The notes beneath the pieces were generated by a model. The model ran no database searches, was not told the DNA's origin, and was given only the letters and a program-made list of their open reading frames with translations. Shown here piece after piece: positions 21,873 through 31,100 of a stretch of DNA of 32,643 nt. This DNA comes from Candidatus Endomicrobium labiotermitis. GTDB lineage: Bacteria; Elusimicrobiota; Endomicrobiia; Endomicrobiales; Endomicrobiaceae. The translations under genes and the position numbers were made by a program. The number at the start of each line of letters is the position of its first letter. The stretch's first letter is position 1. Where the stretch lies: assembly GCA_009778965.1 (NCBI GenBank), contig WRFE01000013.1, forward strand, positions 1-32,643. The letters are read 5' to 3'.

Positions 21873-23566
21873 TTATATTTATTATAAAGTTCCAAAATTA
21901 GATTAAGCGTTTTTTCCACGGAAGCGCCATAAGCAATTATTCCTTCGTCATGTCCGTTCATAACAATGACACCCTCGTTTTTACCTGATTCCAATACACA
22001 TTTTTCAATGGCAAGAGCTATTTCCGGAGTTCCGTAAGCCGCATTTTTTGGCGTTGCCGGATATGAGTCCCGTATCATTCCATCAAAAATGGACTTACTG
22101 TGTATGTGAATAACGCAATTTACTTCCGGTCCTGAATTATAAACTGCCCCGTGAGTCATGGATTCAGACGATGCCTGAACAGGTCCGCAAGAAACAATAC
22201 TGTTACGCTTAATATCAAATGAGCGTACAAGACAGTACTCCGCAGTACTCAATTCTGGATATGCACCGGTATTAGTTCCGGTAATAAGAAATTCTTCTCC
22301 TTGAAAACGGATACTTAGGTTTCCATAGCCAATTCCCTGAGAAGTAACTCCGACAAGTCTGAGTTTGTGTAAAAGCGTTCTTGCCTCATTGAGCTGCTTC
22401 CAATGAGGAACTTTTATTGGCGGTGTTATAGTGTGTTCCGCAGTATATTTTACATAGCCTTCGTGGGCATGTTCCGGATAGAGATTAAGTATTGCGGCTT
22501 CGGATGCTTCACAGATTCCTCTTTCGGTGATAAGACCTGTAATGTAACGCGCCGGAGTAACATCAAAACCCCAATTCCGCGCTTTTGTCGTATCAGGGCA
22601 AATCTGTACGGTTTCTATGATGCCCTTATCGGTTTTTCCGGTGACATAGCGTACTTCCGAAGAATCCCGCTCTTCAATGGGGATTTCTTTTATACCGTCC
22701 AGCATTGAAAAATCAAAAGTTGATGAAGGTAAGGCAACATAGAAAGGTATGTTGTTTTCTTTTGCCGCCAGCGCTTTTAGATATGTGCCGATTTTGTTTG
22801 CCGCGTCTCCGTGCCTGGTCACGCGGTCTGCACCGGTTATAACTAAGTCCACAAGACCGTGCTGCATAAGGTGTCCGCCTGCATTGTCCGCAATAAGATC
22901 GTGGCTTACTCCGTGCTGTCCCAGCTCCCATGCGGTAAGGCTTGCTCCCTGATTGCGGGGACGGGTCTCATCGACCCAGACATGAATATCGATACCCTCA
23001 TCAAAGGCTGCGTATATCGGCGAAAGCGCTGAGCCGTAATCAACAAAAGCAAGCCATCCGGCATTGCAATGGGTCAGAATATGGACAGGTTCTCCGCGCT
23101 TTTTTTCCGAGATAGCCCGGATAATTTTCAGCCCGTGCTGCCCTATATTTTTACAATACTGCGCGTCTTCATCCGCGATTGCCTGCGCCAAAAGCCGCGC
23201 TGTTTCTATTTTTTCCGACAGAGTTCCGCAATATTCTGCAGAGAGCATTCTGTCTACTGCCCATGATAAATTGCCTGCGGTAGGACGGGTATTTTTGAGT
23301 ATATGTGCCGCCGTATTCATATCATTTTCGAAAGATTCTTCACCGGCGTCAAGAGCTGCAAGGTACATTCCGAAAGCCGCAGTCGCACCGATAAGTCCGG
23401 CACCCCGGACATACATATCTTTTATTGCCTTTGCAGTGTCGGCAACAGTGTTCAGGTCAAGAATTTCAAACTTAAAAGGAAGGGTCTGCTGATTAATTAT
23501 CTGCACTGTCCGATGTTCCGGCTCTTTTAGCCAAATGGTTCTGTAATGATTGTCTTTTATATTCAT
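21869..23566 (-). CDS. Fusion: methylthioribose-1-phosphate isomerase + class II aldolase
   Basis: The product is 565 residues in two enzyme domains. Residues 1-368 are MtnA: YVRGAGLIGATAA (RGAG 54-57), RPTAGNLSWAVDRM, THCNAGWLA with catalytic C167, and VITGADRVTRHGDAANKIGTY with D247. Residues 385-565 are a class II aldolase/adducin domain: GIGYGNLSIR, ITGTNTGAYPEL, E468, zinc ligands H487 and H489 (VIHIHSKS) and H539 (MNGHDEG). Together they would isomerise 5-methylthioribose-1-phosphate or 5-deoxyribose-1-phosphate and cleave the ribulose form to DHAP plus an aldehyde, as in the MtnK-MtnA-aldolase (DHAP) shunt. An alternative is that the aldolase domain is an MtnB-type dehydratase. No kinase or phosphorylase gene is adjacent. 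Divergent from the nitroreductase gene. Confidence 0.9.
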   Translation of the reverse strand: MNIKDNHYRTIWLKEPEHRTVQIINQQTLPFKFEILDLNTVADTAKAIKDMYVRGAGLIGATAAFGMYLAALDAGEESFENDMNTAAHILKNTRPTAGNLSWAVDRMLSAEYCGTLSEKIETARLLAQAIADEDAQYCKNIGQHGLKIIRAISEKKRGEPVHILTHCNAGWLAFVDYGSALSPIYAAFDEGIDIHVWVDETRPRNQGASLTAWELGQHGVSHDLIADNAGGHLMQHGLVDLVITGADRVTRHGDAANKIGTYLKALAAKENNIPFYVALPSSTFDFSMLDGIKEIPIEERDSSEVRYVTGKTDKGIIETVQICPDTTKARNWGFDVTPARYITGLITERGICEASEAAILNLYPEHAHEGYVKYTAEHTITPPIKVPHWKQLNEARTLLHKLRLVGVTSQGIGYGNLSIRFQGEEFLITGTNTGAYPELSTAEYCLVRSFDIKRNSIVSCGPVQASSESMTHGAVYNSGPEVNCVIHIHSKSIFDGMIRDSYPATPKNAAYGTPEIALAIEKCVLESGKNEGVIVMNGHDEGIIAYGASVEKTLNLILELYNKYK

Positions 23567-23657
23567 TTTACCCGCTTTAAACTCTATTGCTTCTGATTTT
23601 TGTTTATTCGCAGTTATTATATAAAAGAAATATGCATTATGTCACACTAAAGCTTGC

Positions 23658-23686
23658 TTGACTTGCAAGTTTAAAGAAGTTATTAT
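23658..23686 (+). promoter_or_regulatory. Promoter for the lipoprotein nitroreductase
   Basis: TTGACT (23658-23663), a 17-bp spacer and TATTAT (23681-23686). A perfect 10-bp palindrome ACTTGCAAGT (23661-23670) overlaps the -35 box and could be an operator. Confidence 0.6.
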
Positions 23687-23735
23687 TTTAACTGTTACGG
23701 AAGCGCGAATGAAATATTTACAATGAGGAGCGCAT

Positions 23736-24485
23736 ATGAAACATTTATCAGGAAAAATTTGCTTTTTGGGCTTGAGTATATTAATAGCGCTTTCCGGCTG
23801 CAGCAGTGAAACCCAAGCAACCCAAAAGGAAGCTAAAATGGAAAACTCACAGTTAATCTATACTTTACCTGCGCCTAAAACCGAAGGGAATGTAAGCGTT
23901 GAAAAGGCATTGGCAAACCGCCGTTCACAGAGGCAATTTCAAAACAAAGCGTTATCAGCAGAGCAATTATCACAAATTTTATGGTCTGCTTATGGAATTA
24001 CAAATCCTATAAATAATCCGGCGTTAAGAGGCGGACTGCGTACTGCTCCTTCCGCGGGCGCATTGTATCCTTTGGAAATTTATGTGGCAGTCGGAAATGT
24101 AGCAGGAATAGAAGCCGGCTTGTATAAATACATTTCCCAAGAGAATAAAATAATAAGAACGATAGACAGAGATGTCAGGAGAGAACTCAGCGCCGCCGCA
24201 TTAAATCAGGGTATGATAAGAGAAGCGCCTGTAACAGTGATTTACACAGCTTTGTTTGGCAGACTTACAGAAAGATATGGCGACAGAAGTGAAAGATATG
24301 CGTTTATGGAAGCAGGACATTCCGCTCAGAATATTTATCTGCAGGCAGAAGCTCTGGGCTTAGGTACATGCGCTGTAGGGGCATTTCAAGATGACAGGGT
24401 AAGCGGATTGCTTCGCCTTCCGAAAGAGGAAAGACCTTTGTATTTAATGCCGGTAGGATATTTTACGGCAATTACGAATGATTAA
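23736..24485 (+). CDS. SagB/ThcOx-type nitroreductase-family lipoprotein
   Basis: The 249-residue product has a lipoprotein signal (hydrophobic residues 8-19, lipobox LSGC with Cys22), so it should be anchored outside the cytoplasm. The rest is a nitroreductase fold of the SagB-type dehydrogenase branch: ALANRRSQRQFQNKALSAEQLSQILWSAYGI, LRTAPSAGALYPLEIYVAVG, GLYKY, and EAGHSAQNIYLQAEALGLGTCAVGAF for FMN binding. Relatives oxidise azoline rings in peptide natural products or act on other small molecules; no cyclodehydratase or precursor gene is nearby, so the substrate is unknown. A TGAGGAG ribosome site precedes the ATG. It is divergent from the MtnA fusion. Confidence 0.88.
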   Translation: MKHLSGKICFLGLSILIALSGCSSETQATQKEAKMENSQLIYTLPAPKTEGNVSVEKALANRRSQRQFQNKALSAEQLSQILWSAYGITNPINNPALRGGLRTAPSAGALYPLEIYVAVGNVAGIEAGLYKYISQENKIIRTIDRDVRRELSAAALNQGMIREAPVTVIYTALFGRLTERYGDRSERYAFMEAGHSAQNIYLQAEALGLGTCAVGAFQDDRVSGLLRLPKEERPLYLMPVGYFTAITND

Positions 24486-24515
24486 TTACGAATCAAGTAC
24501 GAAAGGTAATAATCT

Positions 24516-24929
24516 TTATTTTGCTTCTTTTTTATATTGTACGATTTTCAACAAATCAGTAAATTGTTTTTTGTATTTTATATTGAAAATTAAAGGGATC
24601 ATTTTACCCCATTCTTTTTCTAGTTTGAAACTATTTTTGTTGGTTTTTAATGCGGCGATTCCTTTCATGTGTCTTTCCAGAAAGAAAAAACTTGTTTTGA
24701 AAAAACCGTCCCATACCGATAGCCAGAAAATAGTTTTTTTCTTATTATGTACTTTGCACAGCCACGCCTTGCTATCTCTGTAATAACGCCAATCAAATAC
24801 CAGAGCAAATTCTTTTTGCGTCAGCTGCGTTTCCAGATCTTCAAATACGCTGTAGCTCTTACCAAGCGCGTCTTTTAAATTTTTTTTTGACGGGAAAATT
24901 TTCGGATCTTCTAATAAATTTATTTCCAT
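24516..24929 (-). CDS. DUF3788 family protein
   Basis: The 137-residue soluble protein matches DUF3788 by its pattern: PSKKNLKDALGKSYSVFEDLETQL, FALVFDWRYYRDSKAWLCKVHNKKKTIFWLSVWDGFFKTSFFFLERHMKGI and an ending rich in lysine and aromatics. The conserved W-x-YY-x(3)-K-x-W spacing is visible. Function unknown; homologues are often annotated as small DUF proteins of Firmicutes and Bacteroidetes. It begins 21 bases after the CDGSH protein gene ends on the same strand, so the two are likely co-transcribed. It converges with the nitroreductase gene. Confidence 0.75.
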   Translation of the reverse strand: MEINLLEDPKIFPSKKNLKDALGKSYSVFEDLETQLTQKEFALVFDWRYYRDSKAWLCKVHNKKKTIFWLSVWDGFFKTSFFFLERHMKGIAALKTNKNSFKLEKEWGKMIPLIFNIKYKKQFTDLLKIVQYKKEAK

Positions 24930-24950
24930 TTAAAGACCTTTTTAAAAAAG

Positions 24951-25649
24951 TTATTTTTTTATGCTTTTACCGCTTTTTCTTTTTATACCGTCATTATATT
25001 GAACGCTTACATGGCTGGCGTCGCAGAAAGGTTTTAGCTGCGAAGCTCCGCATCTGCACAGCGCCTGACGGTTTCTTGCTTCGTATTTCTTGCCGTCCGC
25101 GTCTTCAATTATGATATTGCCGGTAACAAATATTCCTGCGCTTACTTTTTTGGGTAAGTCTTCAACTATACTTATGCTGTCTTCCAGTTCAGGTTCAACA
25201 GGCTGTCGGTTAAGTATTGCCGTAAGTCTGCCCGTAGGGCATTGCGAAGCAGCCTCGATAGCTTGTTTTTTTGCTTCCGGATTATCGGATTGTTGAGTTA
25301 ATGTCCACACGTCTCCAAGGTGTTTATGGCAAAACCTCGCAAAAGCGCATCTGTCATCATCAAGCAAATCCATATCTTCGCCGCGGTAAATTTCTGCCCT
25401 GTCCTTGTATTTGTCGTGTCCTGCAACTTCAGTTCCGTCAAAACCTATGTTTTTGTGAGCGGCATCGCAAAAAGGAGGATTAACGCTTTTTCCGCATCTG
25501 CACAAAGCAAAACCTGTTTTAGGAGTATCCAATTTTTTTATTGTTTTTAAAACATTAAGACCTTCTTCTTCAACTATTTGTTTTAAATATAAAGAAATTT
25601 CGCCTGAAACAAGATATGGTCCGTTTTTTGTAACTTTAATCTTTTTCAT
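24951..25649 (-). CDS. Double CDGSH + divergent 4Fe-4S domain protein
   Basis: The 232-residue cytoplasmic iron-sulfur protein has three cluster-binding segments. An N-terminal CDGSH motif has C50, C52, C61 and H65 (CRCGKSVNPPFCDAAH). A central Fer4-type divergent 4Fe-4S region has cysteines C101, C107 and C137 (CAFARFCHKHLGDVW...QCPTGRL). A C-terminal CDGSH motif has C198, C200, C209 and H213 (CRCGASQLKPFCDASH). The 3-Cys-1-His set binds a redox-active 2Fe-2S cluster in characterised CDGSH proteins. The role is probably electron transfer or cluster handling. An AAAGGAG ribosome site and a TTGACA-TATAGT promoter lie upstream. DUF3788 follows in the same transcript. Confidence 0.92.
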   Translation of the reverse strand: MKKIKVTKNGPYLVSGEISLYLKQIVEEEGLNVLKTIKKLDTPKTGFALCRCGKSVNPPFCDAAHKNIGFDGTEVAGHDKYKDRAEIYRGEDMDLLDDDRCAFARFCHKHLGDVWTLTQQSDNPEAKKQAIEAASQCPTGRLTAILNRQPVEPELEDSISIVEDLPKKVSAGIFVTGNIIIEDADGKKYEARNRQALCRCGASQLKPFCDASHVSVQYNDGIKRKSGKSIKK

Positions 25650-25681
25650 AACAGCTCCTTTGTTATAACGCTATTTCGTAA

Positions 25682-25710
25682 ACTATAAAATAAAGTAAAA
25701 TATTTGTCAA
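25682..25710 (-). promoter_or_regulatory. Promoter for the CDGSH-DUF3788 unit
   Basis: On the minus strand TTGACA (25710-25705), exactly 17 bp spacing and TATAGT (25687-25682), about 33 bases before the start codon. Confidence 0.7.
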
Positions 25711-25777
25711 ACACATAAAAATATAGTAACTTTAACTTGTTGTCAGGTAATAACATTTTTTAAGAGGTGTCAATAAA

Positions 25778-27433
25778 ATGTCCTATAAAATTAAAAGACT
25801 TTTAGCAGTTTTATTCTTGTTTATGTTTATTGCTCCCGTTGCATTTTGTATAGGCGCGGAAGTAACGGCTTCTGATTCGGAAACGGTGAAAACTAAAAAC
25901 ATGGAAAGCGCGGCGGTAAGCCCTTTTGGCAATACTCTTTTTTATGTTTACGGTAATATCGGAAGCGTAAGCGCGGAGAAACGCGCGGAAAATATTTCGC
26001 AAAATATAAGAAAATTGAAAAAGGATATATTATTTAAACCTTCTCTTTTGACAATATCTTCCGAAAACGGAATGTTAGGCATTGTCTATATGAATAATGT
26101 TATAGCAGATACGACTGAAAAAGAAGCGCAAATTGAAGGGGTAATAACAGAAGATTTGGCAAAAAGCCGTTTAGATATTATTGCTTCTGCGGTTGAAAAG
26201 GAACGCCCCGGAAATATCAGGTCTTTAATTGTAAAGCAAATCGTGATTTTTCTCACTATTGTAGTTTTTGCATTTTTAGCTATAAAATATTTGAACGTTT
26301 TATATCGCTACGCCATAAGGCTTACGCAGCGAGAAAAAAATGATGCCGGTAAAACAATAACTTCAATAGTAAGTATCAGCAAACAAGTGAAAATTCTTCA
26401 TTTTGTTTTAAATATTTTGCGTATTTTAATATTTATATTTATGCTTTACTGCTGCTTTTTATTACTGCTTTCTTTTTTTCCGGAAACAAAATGGATTGCA
26501 GATAAGCTTTTAAGTCATGTAACAATACCTCTGAAAAGCGCTTTAATTGCGGTATGGCATTATCTTCCAAACATTTTTATGATAGCCGTTATTTTAATTT
26601 TAGCGCGAATGGTTGATAAGTTTTTAAGACTAATTGCCGAGAAAATTGAAAAAGGACCTATAAAAATAAAGAATTTTCACGCGGACTGGGCATTGCCGAC
26701 TTACCACTTAATCCGTATAGTGTTAATTATATTTGTATTTATATTTATTTTTCCGCTTTTGCCGAATTCCAACTCCGCGGTATTTAAAGGCATTTCTGTT
26801 TTTGTCGGCGTGCTGCTGTCATTAGGTTCTACTTCAATAATAAACAATATTGTTTCGGGTTTTGTTATAACTTATATGCGTCCGTTTAGCGTAGGCGATC
26901 GCATAAAAATGGGGGAACATGTAGGCGATGTTATTGAGAAAACATCCCTTGTTACCCGTATAAAAACAATAAAAAATGAAATTATAACCATACCAAACTC
27001 TAACATTATGACGGCTGCTACTGTTAATTACACGCATTCCGCCAAAGACTATGGTCTTATATTAACAGGCGAAGTTAATATAGCCTATGATATATCATGG
27101 CGAAAAGTTCACGCACTTTTGGCGGAAGCCGCGAAAAACACCCCGTATGTACTGAAAGAAAAAGAGCCTATAGTATTTCAAACGGCATTAGATGATACCA
27201 GCGTAAAATATCAGGTGCAGGTTTTTACAGATGACGCGACAAAAATGTGGCTAATAGCTTCGGGTCTTAACCAAAATATACTGGACGTCTTTTTTCGCGA
27301 GGGTATAGAAATAATGTCGCCTGTTATTAATGCCCACCGTGACGGAACGGTAAAAGCCATACCAAAGGAATATTTGAAACCTGAAGATTATAATACAAAA
27401 CCTGTTGTTGTGGAAGTTAAAGAAACTAAGTAA
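25778..27433 (+). CDS. MscS-family mechanosensitive channel
   Basis: The 551-residue product has a signal peptide (about 1-25, ending AFCIGA) and a periplasmic domain (about 30-150). Several membrane helices follow (about 153-175, 210-236, 257-286, 305-330, 337-360). The MscS core is clear: SLGSTSIINNIVSGFVITYMRPFSVGDRIKMGEHVGDVIEKTSLVTRIKTIKNEIITIPNS, i.e. the pore-lining TM3 and beta domain, followed by the cytoplasmic cage. MscS channels open under membrane tension and release solutes on hypo-osmotic shock. The large periplasmic N-terminus makes it an MscM/YbdG-size variant rather than the minimal MscS. AAGAGGTG serves as ribosome site. The YqaA-like gene follows after 8 bases. Confidence 0.93.
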   Translation: MSYKIKRLLAVLFLFMFIAPVAFCIGAEVTASDSETVKTKNMESAAVSPFGNTLFYVYGNIGSVSAEKRAENISQNIRKLKKDILFKPSLLTISSENGMLGIVYMNNVIADTTEKEAQIEGVITEDLAKSRLDIIASAVEKERPGNIRSLIVKQIVIFLTIVVFAFLAIKYLNVLYRYAIRLTQREKNDAGKTITSIVSISKQVKILHFVLNILRILIFIFMLYCCFLLLLSFFPETKWIADKLLSHVTIPLKSALIAVWHYLPNIFMIAVILILARMVDKFLRLIAEKIEKGPIKIKNFHADWALPTYHLIRIVLIIFVFIFIFPLLPNSNSAVFKGISVFVGVLLSLGSTSIINNIVSGFVITYMRPFSVGDRIKMGEHVGDVIEKTSLVTRIKTIKNEIITIPNSNIMTAATVNYTHSAKDYGLILTGEVNIAYDISWRKVHALLAEAAKNTPYVLKEKEPIVFQTALDDTSVKYQVQVFTDDATKMWLIASGLNQNILDVFFREGIEIMSPVINAHRDGTVKAIPKEYLKPEDYNTKPVVVEVKETK

Positions 27434-27441
27434 AAACGGTA

Positions 27442-27858
27442 ATGTATACTGCGTTAATAAGTTTATTGATTTCAGGTTTTTTATCGGCAACTTTGCTTCC
27501 CGGAACTTCCGAGGCGGGGTTGGTTTTATTCTTATATAACTTTCCTGATTCATGGTTTGTTGTATTGATACTCCTTACAATTTCAAATACATTGGGAAGC
27601 ATGACGTCTTTTTTTATGACTTACTTTATTCCGAAAAAGTCATTTTCTGGCAAAATTGAAAGTTTAGTAAAAAAATATGGGACGCCTTTGCTCTTTTTCT
27701 CTTTTTTACCGATTGCGGGAGATGCGTTGCCGCTTGCCGCCGGCTGGCTAAAATTGTCAAAGTTTAAGACGTGTATGTTTATTGCTGCAGGTAAGCTTTT
27801 CAGATATGCTTTTATAATTTTTATGTTTTACAAAATAAATATTACCAAAATCAGTTAA
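27442..27858 (+). CDS. YqaA/DedA-like (SNARE-associated) membrane protein
   Basis: The 138-residue protein has about four hydrophobic segments (2-20, 38-60, 80-98, 110-130). ALISLLISGFLSATLLPGTSEAGLVLFLY, then ISNTLGSMTSFFMTYFIP, and FFSFLPIAGDALPLAAGWLKLSKFKTCMFIAAGKLFRYAFI match YqaA, a short DedA/VTT-domain relative. DedA proteins are implicated in phospholipid or undecaprenyl-phosphate flipping; YqaA itself is uncharacterised. The start lacks a strong ribosome site, and its closeness to the MscS gene suggests coupling. Confidence 0.85.
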   Translation: MYTALISLLISGFLSATLLPGTSEAGLVLFLYNFPDSWFVVLILLTISNTLGSMTSFFMTYFIPKKSFSGKIESLVKKYGTPLLFFSFLPIAGDALPLAAGWLKLSKFKTCMFIAAGKLFRYAFIIFMFYKINITKIS

Positions 27859-28110
27859 AACTCTCATCAAAATCAAAAAATTCCGTATGTAAAATATTTG
27901 TGAAAACTGGAAAAACCCGTAAAAACAGCATAAAAATAGGGTATAATATATTACTTACTATATATAAGTGTGTTTCTTTAAAATTTGTTGATAGTAAAAA
28001 GTATTGCTAAAATATAAAAAACATGCTGATTATTGAATAAGTATTTATTGTGTAAATTAGAGTCTTAGGCTATATTATTCCCAGCCGTTGAAAATTTTTA
28101 GGGGTTTTAG
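27859..28110 (+). promoter_or_regulatory. Leader/promoter region of the giant gene
   Basis: A 252-bp AT-rich gap without an open frame. A perfect TATAAT at 27942-27947 could be a -10 box, but its -35 region is poor. AGGGG at 28100-28104 is a well-placed ribosome site for the ATG at 28111. A promoter at TATAAT would give a leader of about 160 bases; no known riboswitch is evident. Confidence 0.4.
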
Positions 28111-31100
28111 ATGAGAACCTATTCTAAACTTATATCAATATTTATAACCGTTTGTTTTGTAATAACAAACGCTTTTGCGCAAAATTTTGCGTATGCCCCG
28201 AATATTGCCCAAAATTTTAATATAAACGATACCAGCCTTATACCTCAAAACCTAGGCAGAATAACAGAAGTAAATCTTAAAGACTCTGCTAAAACCTTAA
28301 TTTTTATACAAGATGTTCATGCTAATTTCCAAGTCCAGGAAAATATATACAAAATATTAAATATTCTAAACTCTAAGTTTAAAATAGAAAAAGTTATACT
28401 TGAAGGCGCTCCTTACGGTAAAATTAATACTGCGGCATTAAGCGCGCTGCCGGAAAAAATTTCGCAATCCATAAAAGATAATCTTATGCAAACCGGTTAT
28501 TTAAGCGGAGCGGAAATGTTTGTCAGTCAAAACGAGCAAACCTCCCAAACAGCCTATGGTATAGAAAACTGGGATGTCTACTTAGCAAATATTTACAGAG
28601 CTTCTGACATTTTAAACGATTATTTTTCAAATAAATCCGTTATCAACGCTTTCCAAAGTAAAGTGTTTTTGCAAACCTCAAGAAGTTTAAAAGGGAAAGC
28701 TTCAAAACTGAATTCGGTCATAATAAACAAAAATTTTTCTTATAATAAAATTAATGATTTAAGCAAAATTTTTAATAAGCCCCTGCCGTCAATCGATATT
28801 CAAAATCATGTGTTGCAAAACAGGGTACATAACAATATAAATTATAAGAATGTTGAAAAACAAATGTCGGCATATTTGGAAAGTTTAAAAAATATTCTTC
28901 CTTATAAAAATTATAAAGCCATTATTGATAAACAGTTTGACAAAGCGGAATTTTATAAAGAACTCTATTTTTCTGCAAAAAGTACGGATCTTTCGGCTTT
29001 TGTAAAAAATTATCCGGATCTTAATCTTTTTCTTGTTTCGTTTATAAACTCCGAAAAAACAAACCCGCTTAACAGTTATGTTGAAACCGAAAATTATCTT
29101 AACTCCTTAATATCAGACAGAACGTTATCTAAAACCGAAAGAGAACTACTTACGCTTTCTAAAATGACAGCTCTGTTAGATAATTTTTTCGGTTTAGAGC
29201 TTACCCCTGAGGATTACAGGTATTTTATCGAAAACCTTAATTTTTATAAAAATTTTTTAAAAACGTATTATCCGAAAAACAAAATAAACGCTTTACTTAA
29301 TAATGAACAAATAATCGATTATTACGAAGCAAATATATCCAGAGACGGCATTTTTCTCGAAAATATTTCTTCTTATATTAAAGCTTCAGGCGGAACAAAC
29401 ATATTTGTTTCCGGCGGATTTCATACGGAAATGCTTAAAGATTTAAATGATAAAGATATTTCATATATAGTAATAACGCCCAATATTACGCAAACAGGTT
29501 CAAATTATAAATTAAGAATAAGCCAGCAGGGCAGAGTTTCTCAGCATGATAAAAACGCTCTTGCGCCCATACCGCTTCTGCTTGCGCCGGATTCTTCCGT
29601 AAATGAATATATAAGGAACGAATATTTTAGCAGCCTTATAGGAAATATAATCAAAGCATCCGATAGTAAAAACCCCGAGGCGCTCAGGTCTATTATAAAT
29701 AACTGGCTAAAAGACGTTGAAGAAAAGCTTCAGTCTGAAGGTAAAGATTTTGATAAGCTTGAAGTATCATTTACTAAAGACACATTTACGATAAAAGGCA
29801 AAACGCAATCGATCACTTTTCCTATAAAATCGGGAAAAATTGTTTTTGAAGATTCTTCTCTTATAAGAACTCTTATCGCAAAAGCAGGCAGTATATTTAA
29901 TACGTCAATGATGGTAGTAAATAATAGTCTGGGGCATTTTTTAAAAAACGAAATAAAATTTATTGAAAATAACTCTAATATTTCAGTTCCTGTTGTAATA
30001 ATAGGGAAAAAAACCGAAATTACTATTGATGAAAGCCTTGCCAAGGCTCTTATTCAAGTTAAAGAAAAAGAAGGACTTACAAAAGAACATGAAAAACAAC
30101 TTCAAACTGCAATTACCAATATTATTACGGAAGCAATCAGAAACTCGCAAAGCTTCTTTCCTGAAAATGCTAATCCTGCCGGAAATCTCGCAGATGAAAT
30201 TAAAATAACCATCGCATCAAAATCAAAGCATTTGTTTTCATATGACAAAGAGTCGAAAACAATTATCGTAAACGAAATAGTTCTTAAAGCGCTGGAAATG
30301 TTTCCGAAAAATATAAGCGCTTTATTAAACGCTTGTCTTACTCATGAATTCATTCATGCGGTAACGGATATTCCGGAAAAAGACCTTGAAGCGTTTGAAC
30401 AGGAGCAGGTGTTAAGAGATATTGAAAATATGAAAAATCTTGTCGGAGATGAAGAAGAGGGCAAGCATTTTACGCTAATGATGCTTTATATTGCAGATTT
30501 ATCATCTCTAATTTTTGGCAATATTTTAAATGCTCCGGCCAATGAAAATGAATTCATGGACAAAATTCTTGAAGGCTCCTTAAGTATTACAGAAATAAGG
30601 CATTACGCAAAAAAGTTTTTTGAATACGGGAAAACAGCTGAATCCGTGGAAAAAGAAATTGCGTTTTTTGAGAATTTGACATATAAAACCGCTCCGGACA
30701 AGCCTCTATATAATAAATATTTAGATACAATTAAAGACAAACACAATGAAAATAAAGCAAAATTAGAAAAATTTCAAAAAGATTTTGAAACCGCCGCAAG
30801 TAAAAAGAACCAGCGATTTGCCTTTGGCATGACGGCCGGTTTTCTTAAATCAGAAGTTGAAGAAGCTTTAGAAAAACTTTATGATTCAATACCTACGGAG
30901 CTATTTGAAGCTTATTATACAGGTTCAAATCATTATTCTTTTACACATACAGTCGAGGTGTTAAACGGTATTATAAAGCTTTTTGAAATGGACTCCAAGA
31001 TTTTTTCAGATATGAAAGATGATGAAATGAAGGCTCTTGCTTATGCTGTTGTTATGCATGATATTTCAACGTTTATTGTCCAAGACAATCATGAACGCAA

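Noticed and set aside
23064-23492. 142-codon plus-strand frame opposite the MtnA fusion
   Set aside because: It lies wholly antisense to a well-supported catalytic domain and has no family pattern.
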